Position numbers and translations under genes: made by a program | Origin: Bolinopsis microptera | Taxonomy: Eukaryota > Ctenophora > Tentaculata > Lobata > Bolinopsidae | Direction: 5' to 3' | NCBI RefSeq assembly: GCF_026151205.1 | Contig: NC_087076.1 | Coordinates: 7,852,902 to 7,916,901 of the forward strand | Length of the DNA: 64,000 nucleotides | The notes under the pieces: generated by a model | The model's input: only the letters and a program-made list of their open reading frames with translations | Database searches by the model: none | What the model was told of the DNA's origin: nothing | Shown: positions 10,591-21,400 of the stretch, piece by piece | How positions within the stretch are numbered: the stretch's first letter is position 1 | Layout: every line of letters begins with the position of its first letter

Positions 10591-11984
10591 TTAAAAATTG
10601 ACAATGTCCATAACTCGAGTATTTTCGTTCACCCTATCTGCATTTTCCATGACGGAAACAAACAAATCCTGGACTTCCTGGGCATCTTTACAATTATTGT
10701 CTCCGTCACAGCAGCAAGTTGTGTAGTTTAAGGCCCCGTTAACACTGTGATACAGCACCACTTGGTTTGAAAAAGGACACCAGTAAGATCCCACCGTATC
10801 GGTTGAAGTCATCTCACCCCAGCTGTATTTGGTGGGGTACTTGAACCCTACCTGGTTACTCGGCAGGAACTCGCAGTAGGTTCCTTCTGGGTGAGAGTTG
10901 AAGTACTCGGAGTGTGTCCCTGTCTCCACTCCTTCTTTGTACTTCGCAAACAAAGGAAACCTCTTTCCTCGATACAAGATTTGAGCGTGGTTTCTTTGGT
11001 TATCTTCTCACTTGTTTCAACCTCAGCAATGCAGAGCATAAAGCTCTCATCCCCGGGATCTGGATCTACCCGGCTCCTGAGGTTAGCAACAACATCAGTG
11101 TACAATTTTGGAACCCCCTCTTCGGGAAACTCTCCTCCTTTTCTCTTAATGTGAACTGCTGCTACCGCGTAGAACAAAGCTGCAAAGCTGTAGCAATCAA
11201 CAGTCACCCCTGATCTCTTGCACAGGGCTTTTAACTTGGTCAGACCCTCTACAGTTCCTATTGCATGCAGAGTTTTATTAATCCAAGGGTTGCCTGCCTG
11301 AGATGCCGCCAGTTCTTCACGGTTGAGCGGCATGAGCATCTCCTGAACCTTGGCTCGTTCCATTCTAGCATCAATCATCTTCTCAACTAGCTCGTCGTTC
11401 TTCACAAACTTGGACATGTCCTCGCCTGATATCAGCACCGCAGCTGGTGACAGATCCACTGCCTTCCCAGAGACCAACAGATCATATTGCCTCAGTATCT
11501 CGTTGATTATGCGGAACCCTGTGGTCCCGTCACCAATGCCGTGGTGGTATCGGTTAAGCAGCATATAGCAGTCAGGTCTCTTTACAAGGTAGGTTTTGTG
11601 GAGTTGAGCCCCAGATCCACAGGAGAAGGGTGTGTTGACTAACTTCTCTGAGAGCTCCCAGCAGCCGGTGTAACCTGTAATCCCTCCCGTATCTCCACTT
11701 TGGTCAATGAACTCAAACACATCAGAGAAATCAGTGGCAGGAGTGAAGCATATCACTCCATCTTCTCCCCTCCTCACATCTGCTCTAAAGTTAGGCTGAT
11801 TGTAAATGAGAGCCCTGACTGCTTCCTCAAGCTTAGCAGGGTCAATGTGATCCGACTAGATGCACGTGTTCATTACAATATTACAGTTCGAGGTGTGATC
11901 CAGGTTTCCAAACAGCTGATTCTCCCAGTAACCTAACCTACGAGTGATCCAGAGAGTAGGGTCAACAGGTCCGTGTAGAGCCAT
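10591..11984 (-). pseudogene. Acyltransferase-like pseudogene, HHxxxDG family, copy 1
   Basis: Read on the minus strand from ATG at 11984, the first 42 codons are open, then TAG at 11858-11856, then a long open frame (from about 11855) with TPATDFSDVFEF, HHGIGDGTTGF and NLRSRVDPDPGDESF. The HHxxxDG box is the catalytic motif of the CoA-dependent acyltransferase / condensation superfamily. A one-base loss near 10976 shifts the frame; the rest (10591-10975) reads in another frame through KYSWGEM and a Cys-rich CCCDGDNNC segment to the stop. Compared with copy 2 at 60790-62209 it also lacks 33 nt near 10990. No introns. Its inverted near-identical partner is broken elsewhere but carries the same TAG. 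Confidence 0.8.
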
Positions 11985-12082
11985 GTTGTCTCACTGGAAA
12001 CGTACTGATTGTTACGTTTTAAATAAAAATAATATAATAATGTCTACTTTATTATTGCTGTCAATGATATTTTATTACTTAA

Positions 12083-12222
12083 GGGGGCCGGGGGGGTCTT
12101 CATCAAAAATATTTTTGCATGGGACCAAAAGCAGCTGGTAGATATCACTCCCCACTATCAGAAACAGCTATAAAGTCAATTTCGAGAGAATTTTGATGAA
12201 GACCCCCCCCCCCCCCGGCCCC
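12083..12222. mobile_element. 140-bp TTAA-target MITE with G-run/C-run inverted tips
   Basis: The element lies between TTAA at 12079-12082 and TTAA at 12223-12226. Its ends are inverted: GGGGGCCGGGGGGGTCTTCA at the left against TGAAGACCCCC...GGCCCC at the right. The homologous position near 60690-60700 in the other acyltransferase duplication has one TTAA and no insert, which is an empty site. A TTAA target is typical of piggyBac-type elements. There is no coding capacity, so it needs a transposase in trans. A related, incomplete copy begins at TTAA near 31028. Confidence 0.85.
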
Positions 12223-12226
12223 TTAA

Positions 12227-12570
12227 TGGATATTGTTACTATCTTGTAGTATACTAAGTTAGCAGTTTTCATATTTTATTACTACATTATCTGTCAAAAC
12301 CAACATGGCCCATGTAGGAGGGGGCCTGGACGTTGTTTCCTACTTGGCCCTGCATCCCAAGCTGACTGTCGGCCTCCACTCAAAACTTACCTTTAGTGAA
12401 GGCCGATTGTCAACAAATAGCGATGTTGGAGCTTGGTGTGAACAAATCTTGACCTCCTTTTACACCATGGGAGACGACTCTCGCAAATGCGAGAAGAAAG
12501 ATCCCGGAGAAGGCACCATTGGTTTTGGTTGCATATTTAAAAATATAAATATTAAAATTAAACAAAATAA
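12227..12570 (-). repeat. Flank of the inverted duplication shared with 59760-60109
   Basis: Sequence is shared in inverted orientation with 59760-60109, including the GCGAGAAGAAAGATCCCGGA block and the TAAATATTAAAATTAAACAA tail. It carries the end of the frame that is longer in the 59196-59843 copy; here only the terminal scrap remains. From about 12567 the two copies diverge. Confidence 0.7.
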
Positions 12571-13028
12571 AAAATAATGAGGTCTGATCGTCATCTTCTA
12601 ATACAGCGTTTGATGTCTGTGTGAAGGTAAATGGTGACATCCTCTGGATCAGTAAGAGGTCGAGTGTTATCGGGTAATACTATTCTGTATATATCTAATT
12701 TCGTTTTCCAAAAAAAAAGAAAATTTCTCAAGATGTCCACTACATGATGTTGCTCTTTGACATATGTCCCTTTTAACTACCGTTTACCAAACCTTGACTG
12801 CAGCTTTGTTAACAAGGTTTGGCCGGTGGAGGGTCCGCAGTAGTCCCATTGCCTTAGTATTGCTGTACAACCACTACAAAAATAAAAAATAATAAGTTTA
12901 TGGCATGGAATACATTACTAGGCAATCAACAGTTATCAAAAAAGATACAAATAGAATTTAAGGCTTTATCAGAAAATAGCACTAAAAATCCAAGGCAAGG
13001 GTCGCTCATGATATTATATAATTACTAG
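12571..13028. repeat. Rearranged mosaic shared with 55.77-55.95, 58.86-59.06 and 62.24 kb
   Basis: Pieces recur elsewhere in the window: GGTCTGATCGTCATCTTCTA (also near 58860, and diverged at 55775), the CAGTAGTCCCATTGCCTTAG block (inverse near 62260), and the AATTTAAGGCTTTATCAGAAAAT block (inverse near 59020). It is a composite of broken duplications, not a gene. Confidence 0.6.
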
Positions 13029-14340
13029 TGTAACCCGGCCTTCGGCCGGGATTTCACTGCCGCAGTTAAAAAGGGTAGGATTAATTACTTGCTGAGTCAA
13101 AATTCGGATTAGGCGAGCAATTCTAATCGGAGTGCCCTCAAGTATCCAATAGTATCCTTAAAAAATAGTACCTTAAACAATAATCAATAGAAATTAACCC
13201 TTATTAACTCCGCACCACACCCGCATATTTGAAAACATGTATTACATTGTCGTATGCAAGTATGAACTCTCTCTACAGCTCAAACAGACCGCTATGAGCG
13301 ATTCCTTCCCTAATAACTTAATAAGTTTAAAGTATTACATGACCGTGTAATATATACCAACGCTACATAATATTATGCAGTAATGAGAAAGAGAGCGAGC
13401 CCCGTAACTCTTACCGTTTTCTTGATTCATCTGGTCAAGCCATTTTATGTAACATTTGTGGTACAAAACCATCTTACTGGACAATACTGAAGAAGGGCTG
13501 CAGGAGTCCACTGATCTTATCGCTTATTACACCTCTTATGCTGGGTTAAAGATCAACGCTAAAAAGACACAATGCATGGCGATCAGCAAGTGTGCGTCCC
13601 AGCGACCTTACACCGAAAGAGACAGTATAAAGCTAACAGTGGAGGGAAAACCTGTTGAACAGGCAAGTAACTTTGTTTATCTTGGTGCCAACATCAGTGG
13701 GGATGGTACCATTGACCGAGATCTTGACATTAGGATCCAGCGTGCTAATGGTGCGTTCCATCAGCTTTGGAAGATATGGAACAGTAGAACTATAAGAACG
13801 CACACTAAGATCCGTATCTACAAGGCTGCTGTTATTACTATTCTGTTATATGGAGCTGAAGTGTGGAACACAACAAAGAAGCAGATGAAACGGTTCGAGG
13901 TCTTCCATCTGACCTACCTGAGAAGAATCTTGAAGATAAAGTTGTTCTTCCATGTCTCCAATGAAGAAGTTCTCAGGCGTGCTGGAATTAAGTCTATTGA
14001 AACTTTCATCGGTTCGGCTAGACTAAGGTGGTACGGACACGTTGTCAGAATGCCAGAGACACAGTTTCCCAATTTTTTACTGGATTGGAAACCAAACTAT
14101 GGAAAGAGACTGAGAGGACGACCCCGCAAAGGCTAGATGGCCTGTGTACTTCAGGATGCGGCTGACTTTACAGGTGTGATAACATCAGCAGAGATGCAGT
14201 AAAACAGTTAGCTCTAAAACGAGTGGAATGGAGGCACATGATACACCGTAGAAGAGATGTGTGTGATGCAGGTCACTCCAACGACTAGGAGGAGACCTCT
14301 TCATGTAGCATGTATGTATGTATGTATGTAGCATGTATGT
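13029..14340 (+). pseudogene. RTE-like LINE, internally deleted, with ATGT-repeat 3' tail
   Basis: 13029-13460 matches the 5' region seen again at 14340-14590 (same landmarks: GTATGAACTCT, AGAGCGAG, TTTATGT). It is joined at about 13463 straight to the post-catalytic part of a reverse transcriptase frame (13463-14135), which starts LLDNTEEGLQ, so the YADD box and the endonuclease are absent. Later blocks FVYLGANISGDG, LLYGAEVW and RWYGHVVRM are typical of RTE-type LINE C-termini. TAG at 14134 interrupts RGRPRKG, and the end of the protein continues in another frame (NISRDAVKQLALKRVEWRHM) to 14288. The 3' end is an ATGT microsatellite, usual for this clade. Confidence 0.8.
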
Positions 14341-14749
14341 AACCCGACCCGTGCCTACAGCTAACGTAAATTGGTGCAAAAGTATGAACTCTATCAGTCC
14401 AAAAAGACCGCAATTTCATTCCGAGTTCCCCCTAATAAGCTTATAGCAGCACTGAGCACATAACAGGAAATATCGCGGCTGATACATTACCAAATAACCT
14501 AATTAGATTTATGTACCAACGCTACAGTAATGGGGAGAGAGCGAGGAGGAGCGGGAGAAAAAGTGAGCAATTTTATGTCACATTTGTGGTACTGTACGCG
14601 GTTTTATTCTTTTATTGTACGCAGTTTTATATCCGTCCTATTTCGAGCATTCCAAGTGATCAGTTTTGAATGGTCTTGACTGGTATTTTGATTAAGCCAG
14701 TCTTCACGATAATAACAAATTATTAGAATGATTTACAGGTTACTGAGTA

Positions 14750-15053
14750 ACTACTGACACCTGATCGAACCCTGGAGCAGAGAGTAGAACATCGAAAACT
14801 GGTAGCAGAATTGAGAGAGAAAGCTCGAGAAACGCCAAACGAACATCATTTTATCAGGAACAGTGCAGTTTGCAGTCAAGTAAAATCAGTAGAGGATAAG
14901 AACACTGTCTCGACAAGTTCAGCAATCAAAAGTAGCAGTGCAGGAGTAACTAAGAAAAAGGAAAAGAAACCCAGAAAACTTTTATCGCATCATATAGCGT
15001 GTAATCGACGACCACCACTAAGAATTAAGATACGTGTCACCAGTCACAACTGA
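14750..15053 (+). pseudogene. N-terminal fragment of the RTE-like LINE ORF, copy 1
   Basis: The frame is open from about 14750 and reads TLEQRVEHRKLVAELREK and then HHFIRNSAVCS, ending in a Lys-rich segment and TGA at 15051-15053. The H-R-x-L-V-x-E-L-(R/K) pattern followed by a ...IRN block is recalled from the region before the endonuclease in RTE-type LINE proteins. No endonuclease or RT follows, so it is a truncated piece. No reliable Met starts it. Confidence 0.55.
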
Positions 15054-15059
15054 CTCATC

Positions 15060-16335
15060 AGATTATGATTATTTCGACAATTAAAATTTTGGTCCCCCGT
15101 TTTTCAAATTTGTTATTATATAACTGGGTTGATTTCTGAGTGATAACGCTGCTTATCTATTAACAGCAATACATTTTCTGGATTACATGACCGATAAGAA
15201 GTTTGTTAAGTAGATGCATACAACGGTTTTAATATTATTACATGGCACATTATAGGATTGAATTAATATTGTTATTAAAATGCTCATTGTAGCCATATAT
15301 TTTAGATTTTCATCATCATCATACAGGTTACTTGTTTGTTTGGGGACCGGTTTTTGGTACACCGGCCAATGTTTACAAAATCATATGATACATAACAATA
15401 TAATTTTATTTAATATACGTGAATATGAAAATTGAAAATTATGATGTAACCTTTTACGTCTATTCATTAAAAAAATTAAAACTTTAAAAATTAAAACTTG
15501 CATATCGTGATTTATCAACATAGTGACAAATAATTTGATTTGATACGACAGATGAACACACGCACTGTTTTATAAGCTACTTGTGTCAGATTACTAGTTA
15601 GTGGGCAGTGCAGAGTCGATGGTATAGTACTCTGTATCAGTATAGTGCTCTTGATTGAAGTTAAAACAAATAAGAATTACTGATCAAAGCCTGGAGGAAT
15701 TTGAATCAGACTTTCACGTGCGCTTATTTTAATGAACAGAGTAGCATGAAACGTGGAGAAAAGTGGTTTTCAGAAAAACTGAAAAAATTTGAACTTAGAA
15801 AATTTTAGGTCCAAGTCATTCTCGATACGTACCTCTCGTATCGAGAGCTCCCGTTTCCGAGCTCGTGTTGCAAAGGGGAGGCCTGCCTTCCGAGATCAGA
15901 TTACCAGGGGAAGCCTCGAGTCCAAAATTGTGTATCGAGGGGTGGGTGCGGACATTGAAAAACCGAAAAAATATTTTCGGCTAATAATGAACAGAGTAGC
16001 ATGAAACGTGGAGAAAAGCGGTTTTCAGAAAAACTGAAAAAATATTTGACAATTTTGTCCCAAAAATTTGTAGAAACCTAAATAAAAAAGTTGGCCCTTT
16101 TTGGCCCCTTGCCCAGATTTTATGGGGGGTGATGGCCCCCCCCCCCCCCTCACAGTGGGCTACCATGCTAGCATAGGCCTAAAATCGACTTTCTTAAATT
16201 TCTTTGAAAATAAGCTTTCCTTATTGTAAAACGCTAGCCCGATTTCATGCAAAAAACCGTAATTAAAAACTTTGCAAGATGCCAAAATGGCGTCGCGTGA
16301 AAAAATAGCATTTTTCACTGTCAAGAAATTTTGCC
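15060..16335. repeat. Non-coding repeat sequence with CT-rich hairpin ends and a C-run
   Basis: AT-rich to about 15.7 kb, then the ~255-bp repeat, a GAGAGCTC-rich segment, and a block ending in a run of 15 or more C at 16137-16152. The block CCGAAAAAATATTTTCGGCT followed by TTGACAATTTT recurs at 28505-28570. Another copy of the C-run end is at 18029-18041. It looks like a small non-autonomous element family. No genes. Confidence 0.5.
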
Positions 16336-18050
16336 AGCAGAGATGCAGTAAAACAGTTAGCTCTAAAACGAGTGGAATGGAGGCACATGATACACCGTAG
16401 AAGAGATGTGTGTGATGCAGGTCACTCCAACGACTAGGAGGAGACCTCTTCATGTAGCATGTATGTATGTATGTATGTATGTAGCATGTATGTAACCCGA
16501 CCCGTGCCTACAGCTAACGTAAATTGGTGCAAAAGTATGAACTCTATCAGTCCAAAAAGACCGCAATTTCATTCCGAGTTCCCCCTAATAAGCTTATAGC
16601 AGCACTGAGCACATAACAGGAAATATCGCGGCTGATACATTACCAAATAACCTAATTAGATTTATGTACCAACGCTACAGTAATGGGGAGAGAGCGAGGA
16701 GGAGCGGGAGAAAAAGTGAGCAATTTTATGTCACATTTGTGGTACTGTACGCGGTTTTATTCTTTTATTGTACGCAGTTTTATATCCGTCCTATTTCGAG
16801 CATTCCAAGTGATCAGTTTTGAATGGTCTTGACTGGTATTTTGATTAAGCCAGTCTTCACGATAATAACAAATTATTAGAATGATTTACAGGTTACTGAG
16901 TACTGACACCTGATCGAACCCTGGAGCAGAGAGTAGAACATCGAAAACTGGTAGCAGAATTGAGAGAGAAAGCTCGAGAAACGCCAAACGAACATCATTT
17001 TATCAGGAACAGTGCAGTTTGCAGTCAAGTAAAATCAGTAGAGGATAAGAACACTGTCTCGACAAGTTCAGCAATCAAAAGTAGCAGTGCAGGAGTAACT
17101 AAGAAAAAGGAAAAGAAACCCAGAAAACTTTTATCGCATCATATAGCGTGTAATCGACGACCACCACTAAGAATTAAGATACGTGTCACCAGTCACAACT
17201 GACTCATCAGATTATGATTATTTCGACAATTAAAATTTTGGTCCCCCGTTTTTCAAATTTGTTATTATATAACTGGGTTGATTTCTGAGTGATAACGCTG
17301 CTTATCTATTAACAGCAATACATTTTCTGGATTACATGACCGATAAGAAGTTTGTTAAGTAGATGCATACAACTGTTTTAATATTATTACATGGCACATT
17401 ATAGGATTGAATTAATATTGTTATTAAAATGCTCATTGTAGCCATATATTTTAGATTTTCATCATCATCATACAGGTTACTTGTTTGTTTGGGGACCGGT
17501 TTTTGGTACACCGGCCAATGTTTACAAAATCATATGATACATAACAATATAATTTTATTTAATATACGTGAATATGAAAATTGAAAATTATGATGTAACC
17601 TTTTACGTCTATTCATTAAAAAAATTAAAACTTTAAAAATTAAAACTTGCATATCGTGATTTATTAACATAGTGACAAATAATTTGATTTGATACGACAG
17701 ATGAACACACGCACTGTTTTATAAGCTACTTGTGTCAGATTACTAGTTAGTGGGCAGTGCAGAGTCGATGGTATAGTACTCTGTATCAGTATAGTGCTCT
17801 TGATTGAAGTTAAAACAAATAAGAATTACTGATCAAAGCCTGGAGGAATTTGAATCAGACTTTCACGTGCGCTTATTTTAATGAACAGAGTAGCATGAAA
17901 CGTGGAGAAAAGCGGTTTTCAGAAAAACTGAAAAAATATTTGACAATTTTGTCCCAAAAATTTGTAGAAACCTAAATAAAAAAGTTGGCCCTTTTTGGCC
18001 CCTTGCCCAGATTTTATGGAGGGTGATGGCCCCCCCCCCCCTGTCCCTCC
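16336..18050 (+). repeat. 2.15-kb tandem duplication, copy 2
   Basis: Second copy of the LINE 3' end (16336-16490, stop of the LINE protein near 16434), ATGT tail, and 5' region of the next LINE. It is nearly identical to copy 1; small differences are one extra ATGT unit and a 4-bp deletion near 16902 (GAGTACTGAC against GAGTAACTACTGAC). Confidence 0.85.
16900..17202 (+). pseudogene. N-terminal fragment of the RTE-like LINE ORF, copy 2
   Basis: The reading frame is identical to the copy at 14750-15053, again ending TGA with no downstream endonuclease or RT. Identity of the two copies shows a recent duplication of the block rather than two independent insertions. Confidence 0.55.
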
Positions 18051-18445
18051 CCCTTCCTACACCTCTGTCAAAAGTCAAAACCAATTAAACAACTGCTTGA
18101 TCAGATACGACAGTCAATATATTGAAATCCCTCCAGGCTCCTATTATAATAAAAGTAAACTTTATTCAATAAAAAAACGTACGATCATAACGATGGATGC
18201 AAAGCTACGAAGAATTAAAAGTTACCTATCTTTACCCTAGCACAAACTCACAAAGTGAGTTATCGAGGATAATATGCGATTGTTCAGGGATATATGCATT
18301 CTTCAGGGCGGACTGTAATACAGGGAATACAGCATTCGTAAAATATTTCTCGAATACGTTTACATTTGCTTAGCTCTCTTATCTCGTATTTCTACTCGTG
18401 ATAAGACTGGCTCATCAACTATTTACAACGGTTGCCCTGGTGGCC
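18051..18445 (+). other. Probable 5' leader of the two-ORF LINE
   Basis: The sequence ahead of ORF1 has no convincing gene. A short frame at 17995-18240 straddles the C-run of the upstream repeat and looks spurious. The exact 5' end of the LINE is not visible: no target duplication was matched to the 3' side. Confidence 0.4.
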
Positions 18446-21400
18446 ATGGTGGCCAGTCAGGGCCCAATTTTGTCTCCTACTACCAGGCTCAACAACAACT
18501 CAATCGAAACAACTAATCCGAAACAACTAATGCAAACTACAATCAGTGAATGCTTATCGGACCCCTTATCTATGTATAGCTACAACGTAACAGTACATTT
18601 TGAGACCACGCTGCATGTTGAACATTTTACTGCATGTCCCCACTTTCTGGACTTTGTGTGTCTTGCACTCCTCGTGTCAGCACCCATGTGCTTGTTGGCC
18701 TACATAGTTTTACTGCTAGGACATTCTTCGCTCAAGTGGACATTCTCAGCTACCAAACGTATGTTATTGAACTATCTATCGATGCTAAGACAATCAGGCC
18801 ACCTCAACAATCTGAAACTTTTGTGTGACGAGAGATTAAGTTTTATGATGTTAGTGTTTTTAAGATTTCGTCCTCTTTTGTTAAGTCACCTGGTGCCGAT
18901 CTTTGTAGATTACTCACTATTTTACTTGGACAACATTTTTCTTGATCAGTATGACATGCTCCACGATCCAAACAACTCATACTTTCTCCACATCACGTGT
19001 CTTAACACCGATCTAGTTACCATTTATCGTCATCTTCTCACAACACTTTTAGAAACATCTCTTAAGTGCCAGCTGGTAAAGTCTAGTGCACACCCGCGCC
19101 AACTTTGGATTGCGATTTTCGATCACCGCCGACAGGTCAAGTCAGATCAATACCGCATAACTAACAACCGTCACGAACAATCTGACCTTGACAGCTCAAG
19201 TGAGCATCACGCTCGCGCAAAGCAGTTAAAAACCAATGTCTGTAAGCCTGTGTACAGTGCCAGCGTACCATCTCCGTTTGTCCTCTCTTCTCCCTGTTCT
19301 AACACTAGTTTTCCTCTTCGGAAATCAATTGCTAGCACAGTATGCTTCCTGGTACCAGATGGTAAATCTCATGCAGATGGAAAGGGCTCCTGCGCCTCAA
19401 CACCAACTAACAAAGATGATTCTAGGGAACCTTCAAGTCAGGAAGGTGAAAACGGAAGTGGAAACTCTCCCAACAGTGTAGGACAGGACTCTTCGTCAAG
19501 CGGCCCCCAGGACAAAGGGGACAGTGATGATGACGACGATGACCCTAAAAAATCTGGTAGAGAATCCTTTAAAGATACCAGCCTCTCACCCGATCAGGAT
19601 AACAAGGATGAGGAAACGGAGCCCGAAAGCTCCAATCATCCTACTAACAATAACAGTGAACATGATGGCTACACTTCAAACCAAATCCAGAGTCAAGATA
19701 AGAACTCTCTCACGAGTACCTTGGCTTGCTCCGGAAAGCTAGAACTCAACTTTGGACCTGAAGAGTCTGAAGAGGACCTACGCTGCAGATTAACACCAAC
19801 GGAGGATAATCTCAGCTTTTGTGATGAAATAACAACTGTAAGACGGTTAAATACGCTACCAATCATAACAGGGCTAAACGACCCTATCATCAGACTGAGA
19901 AACCTCTCATCATCTCCAGGATACACCTCGGTCAGCTCAGGAAATCATTCTGCTGAGCCCCCTCGAGACATATTCCACTGCAAAGCTCTCTTCCCAACTC
20001 AGCCTGCGAACATCCTTTACTGGTCGACAGACAGTACAGTATCCTTCAGGAAATATGGAATTCACCAGCGTGAGTTCTGTCTATTCAGCTCTCGCTACTA
20101 CCCGAACAAATCATGGGACACATATGATGCCAAGGAATTCAAAGAAGTACCTATCTTACTTCAGTGCATGAACCAAATCATAAGCGATCATCGCATCGAT
20201 GAGAACCCCTCTCTCAACAGCTGTCTGGTCGAAAAGATCAAAATGAATGAACACACACCAGAGTCAACAGTCTTTCCCCCCGAGCTCGATTCATATGCAG
20301 AGGAAAACTCCGCACTGGCAATCCTCTGTCTGGGTGAACAGAATGCTATTGATGTCATACCCAAGGCACACTCCGGAACTTTGCTTGATAAAGTTGAAGC
20401 AGGGAGGCTTTCTCCGGATCATGGGGCAGCGGTATTCTTGTCGAAAGATGCACTCAAACGTCACCAGGTCCGGTCAGGGGTTGGACTTGATAACTCTAAA
20501 AGAACCGATGCAAGAACTTCTTTCAGACTTGTCTTCTTTCGCTCAAAAATAGACCCTAACGGCACGTTGTCATGGGACAGTGAAGACATTCCCAATGAGA
20601 GCATCAGAGCATCCAGATTCTGTAATACTCTAAGCTTCAGAATGGGCCAAGTACATATATACCAACAAATATTGGATAAGCTTACCCTAGCTGACTTTAC
20701 TCTGATACTGGATGCCATGGATCAACCCACATCTAGTAGCGACTCTCTGAATGATATGAAAACTAGAACAGAAACTCTCTTAGCAGACCCTTACTCACCC
20801 CCCAGCTATGCTGCTGTAAGTGTGATATTAACTAAGATGAAACTGAAAGACGCGAAGGAGGAGCTGGCTGCATGCAACCAGGAAAACAATGGTGCTGTAG
20901 CTCTATTAAGACAGAGACTAGGTAGATACCTAACTAGGGACACCGAACAGTCACGGGACACAAGTGGAGATCTCTTCTCTTACTCCCCTGAACCACCACT
21001 CTCCGAAACTGCCCCAGTTCCAAACAACGCTGTGTCTCCTAACGAATTCTGTTTTACTAGCTCACTGCCCAACGCTAAGGACTTCCTAAGATCGCAGCTG
21101 GACAAAAACTCCTCTACCCAGCAGAAATCCAAAACTAAGAGGAAAAGAGGACCACCTGACACCACCTCTGGACTAAGTTTTCAAGGACTTGAAACTTACA
21201 TCAAATCACTCGAATCAGTTACAGAAAACGAACTCACAAAGGAACTCGGATTCCTCAAACTGAGTAGTGAAGGAAGCTCAAAAATCAGGAAAAAGAGAAT
21301 CACTCAACACCTGAAGAACCCTAATAATCTCTCCGCTGCTACATCTGAGCAACTCAGTGATGTGCAGAATAGACTGGAAGTGATGGAAAGGTCTAATGTG

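Larger units (their letters stand above)
14187..16335 (+). repeat. 2.15-kb tandem duplication, copy 1
   Basis: The block starting GCAGAGATGCAGTAAAACAG at 14187 recurs at 16336 (offset 2149) and stays nearly identical through about 15.78 kb. It comprises the 3' end of one LINE, the ATGT tail and the 5' region plus ORF start of the next LINE. Copy 1 also has an internal ~255-bp partial repeat: AATGAACAGAGTAGCATGAA occurs at 15731 and 15986. Copy 2 has only one. Confidence 0.85.

Noticed and set aside
18398-18400. GTG as translation start of the LINE ORF1
   Set aside because: The first ATG (18446) in good context is the more likely start in an animal; codons before it may be open by chance.
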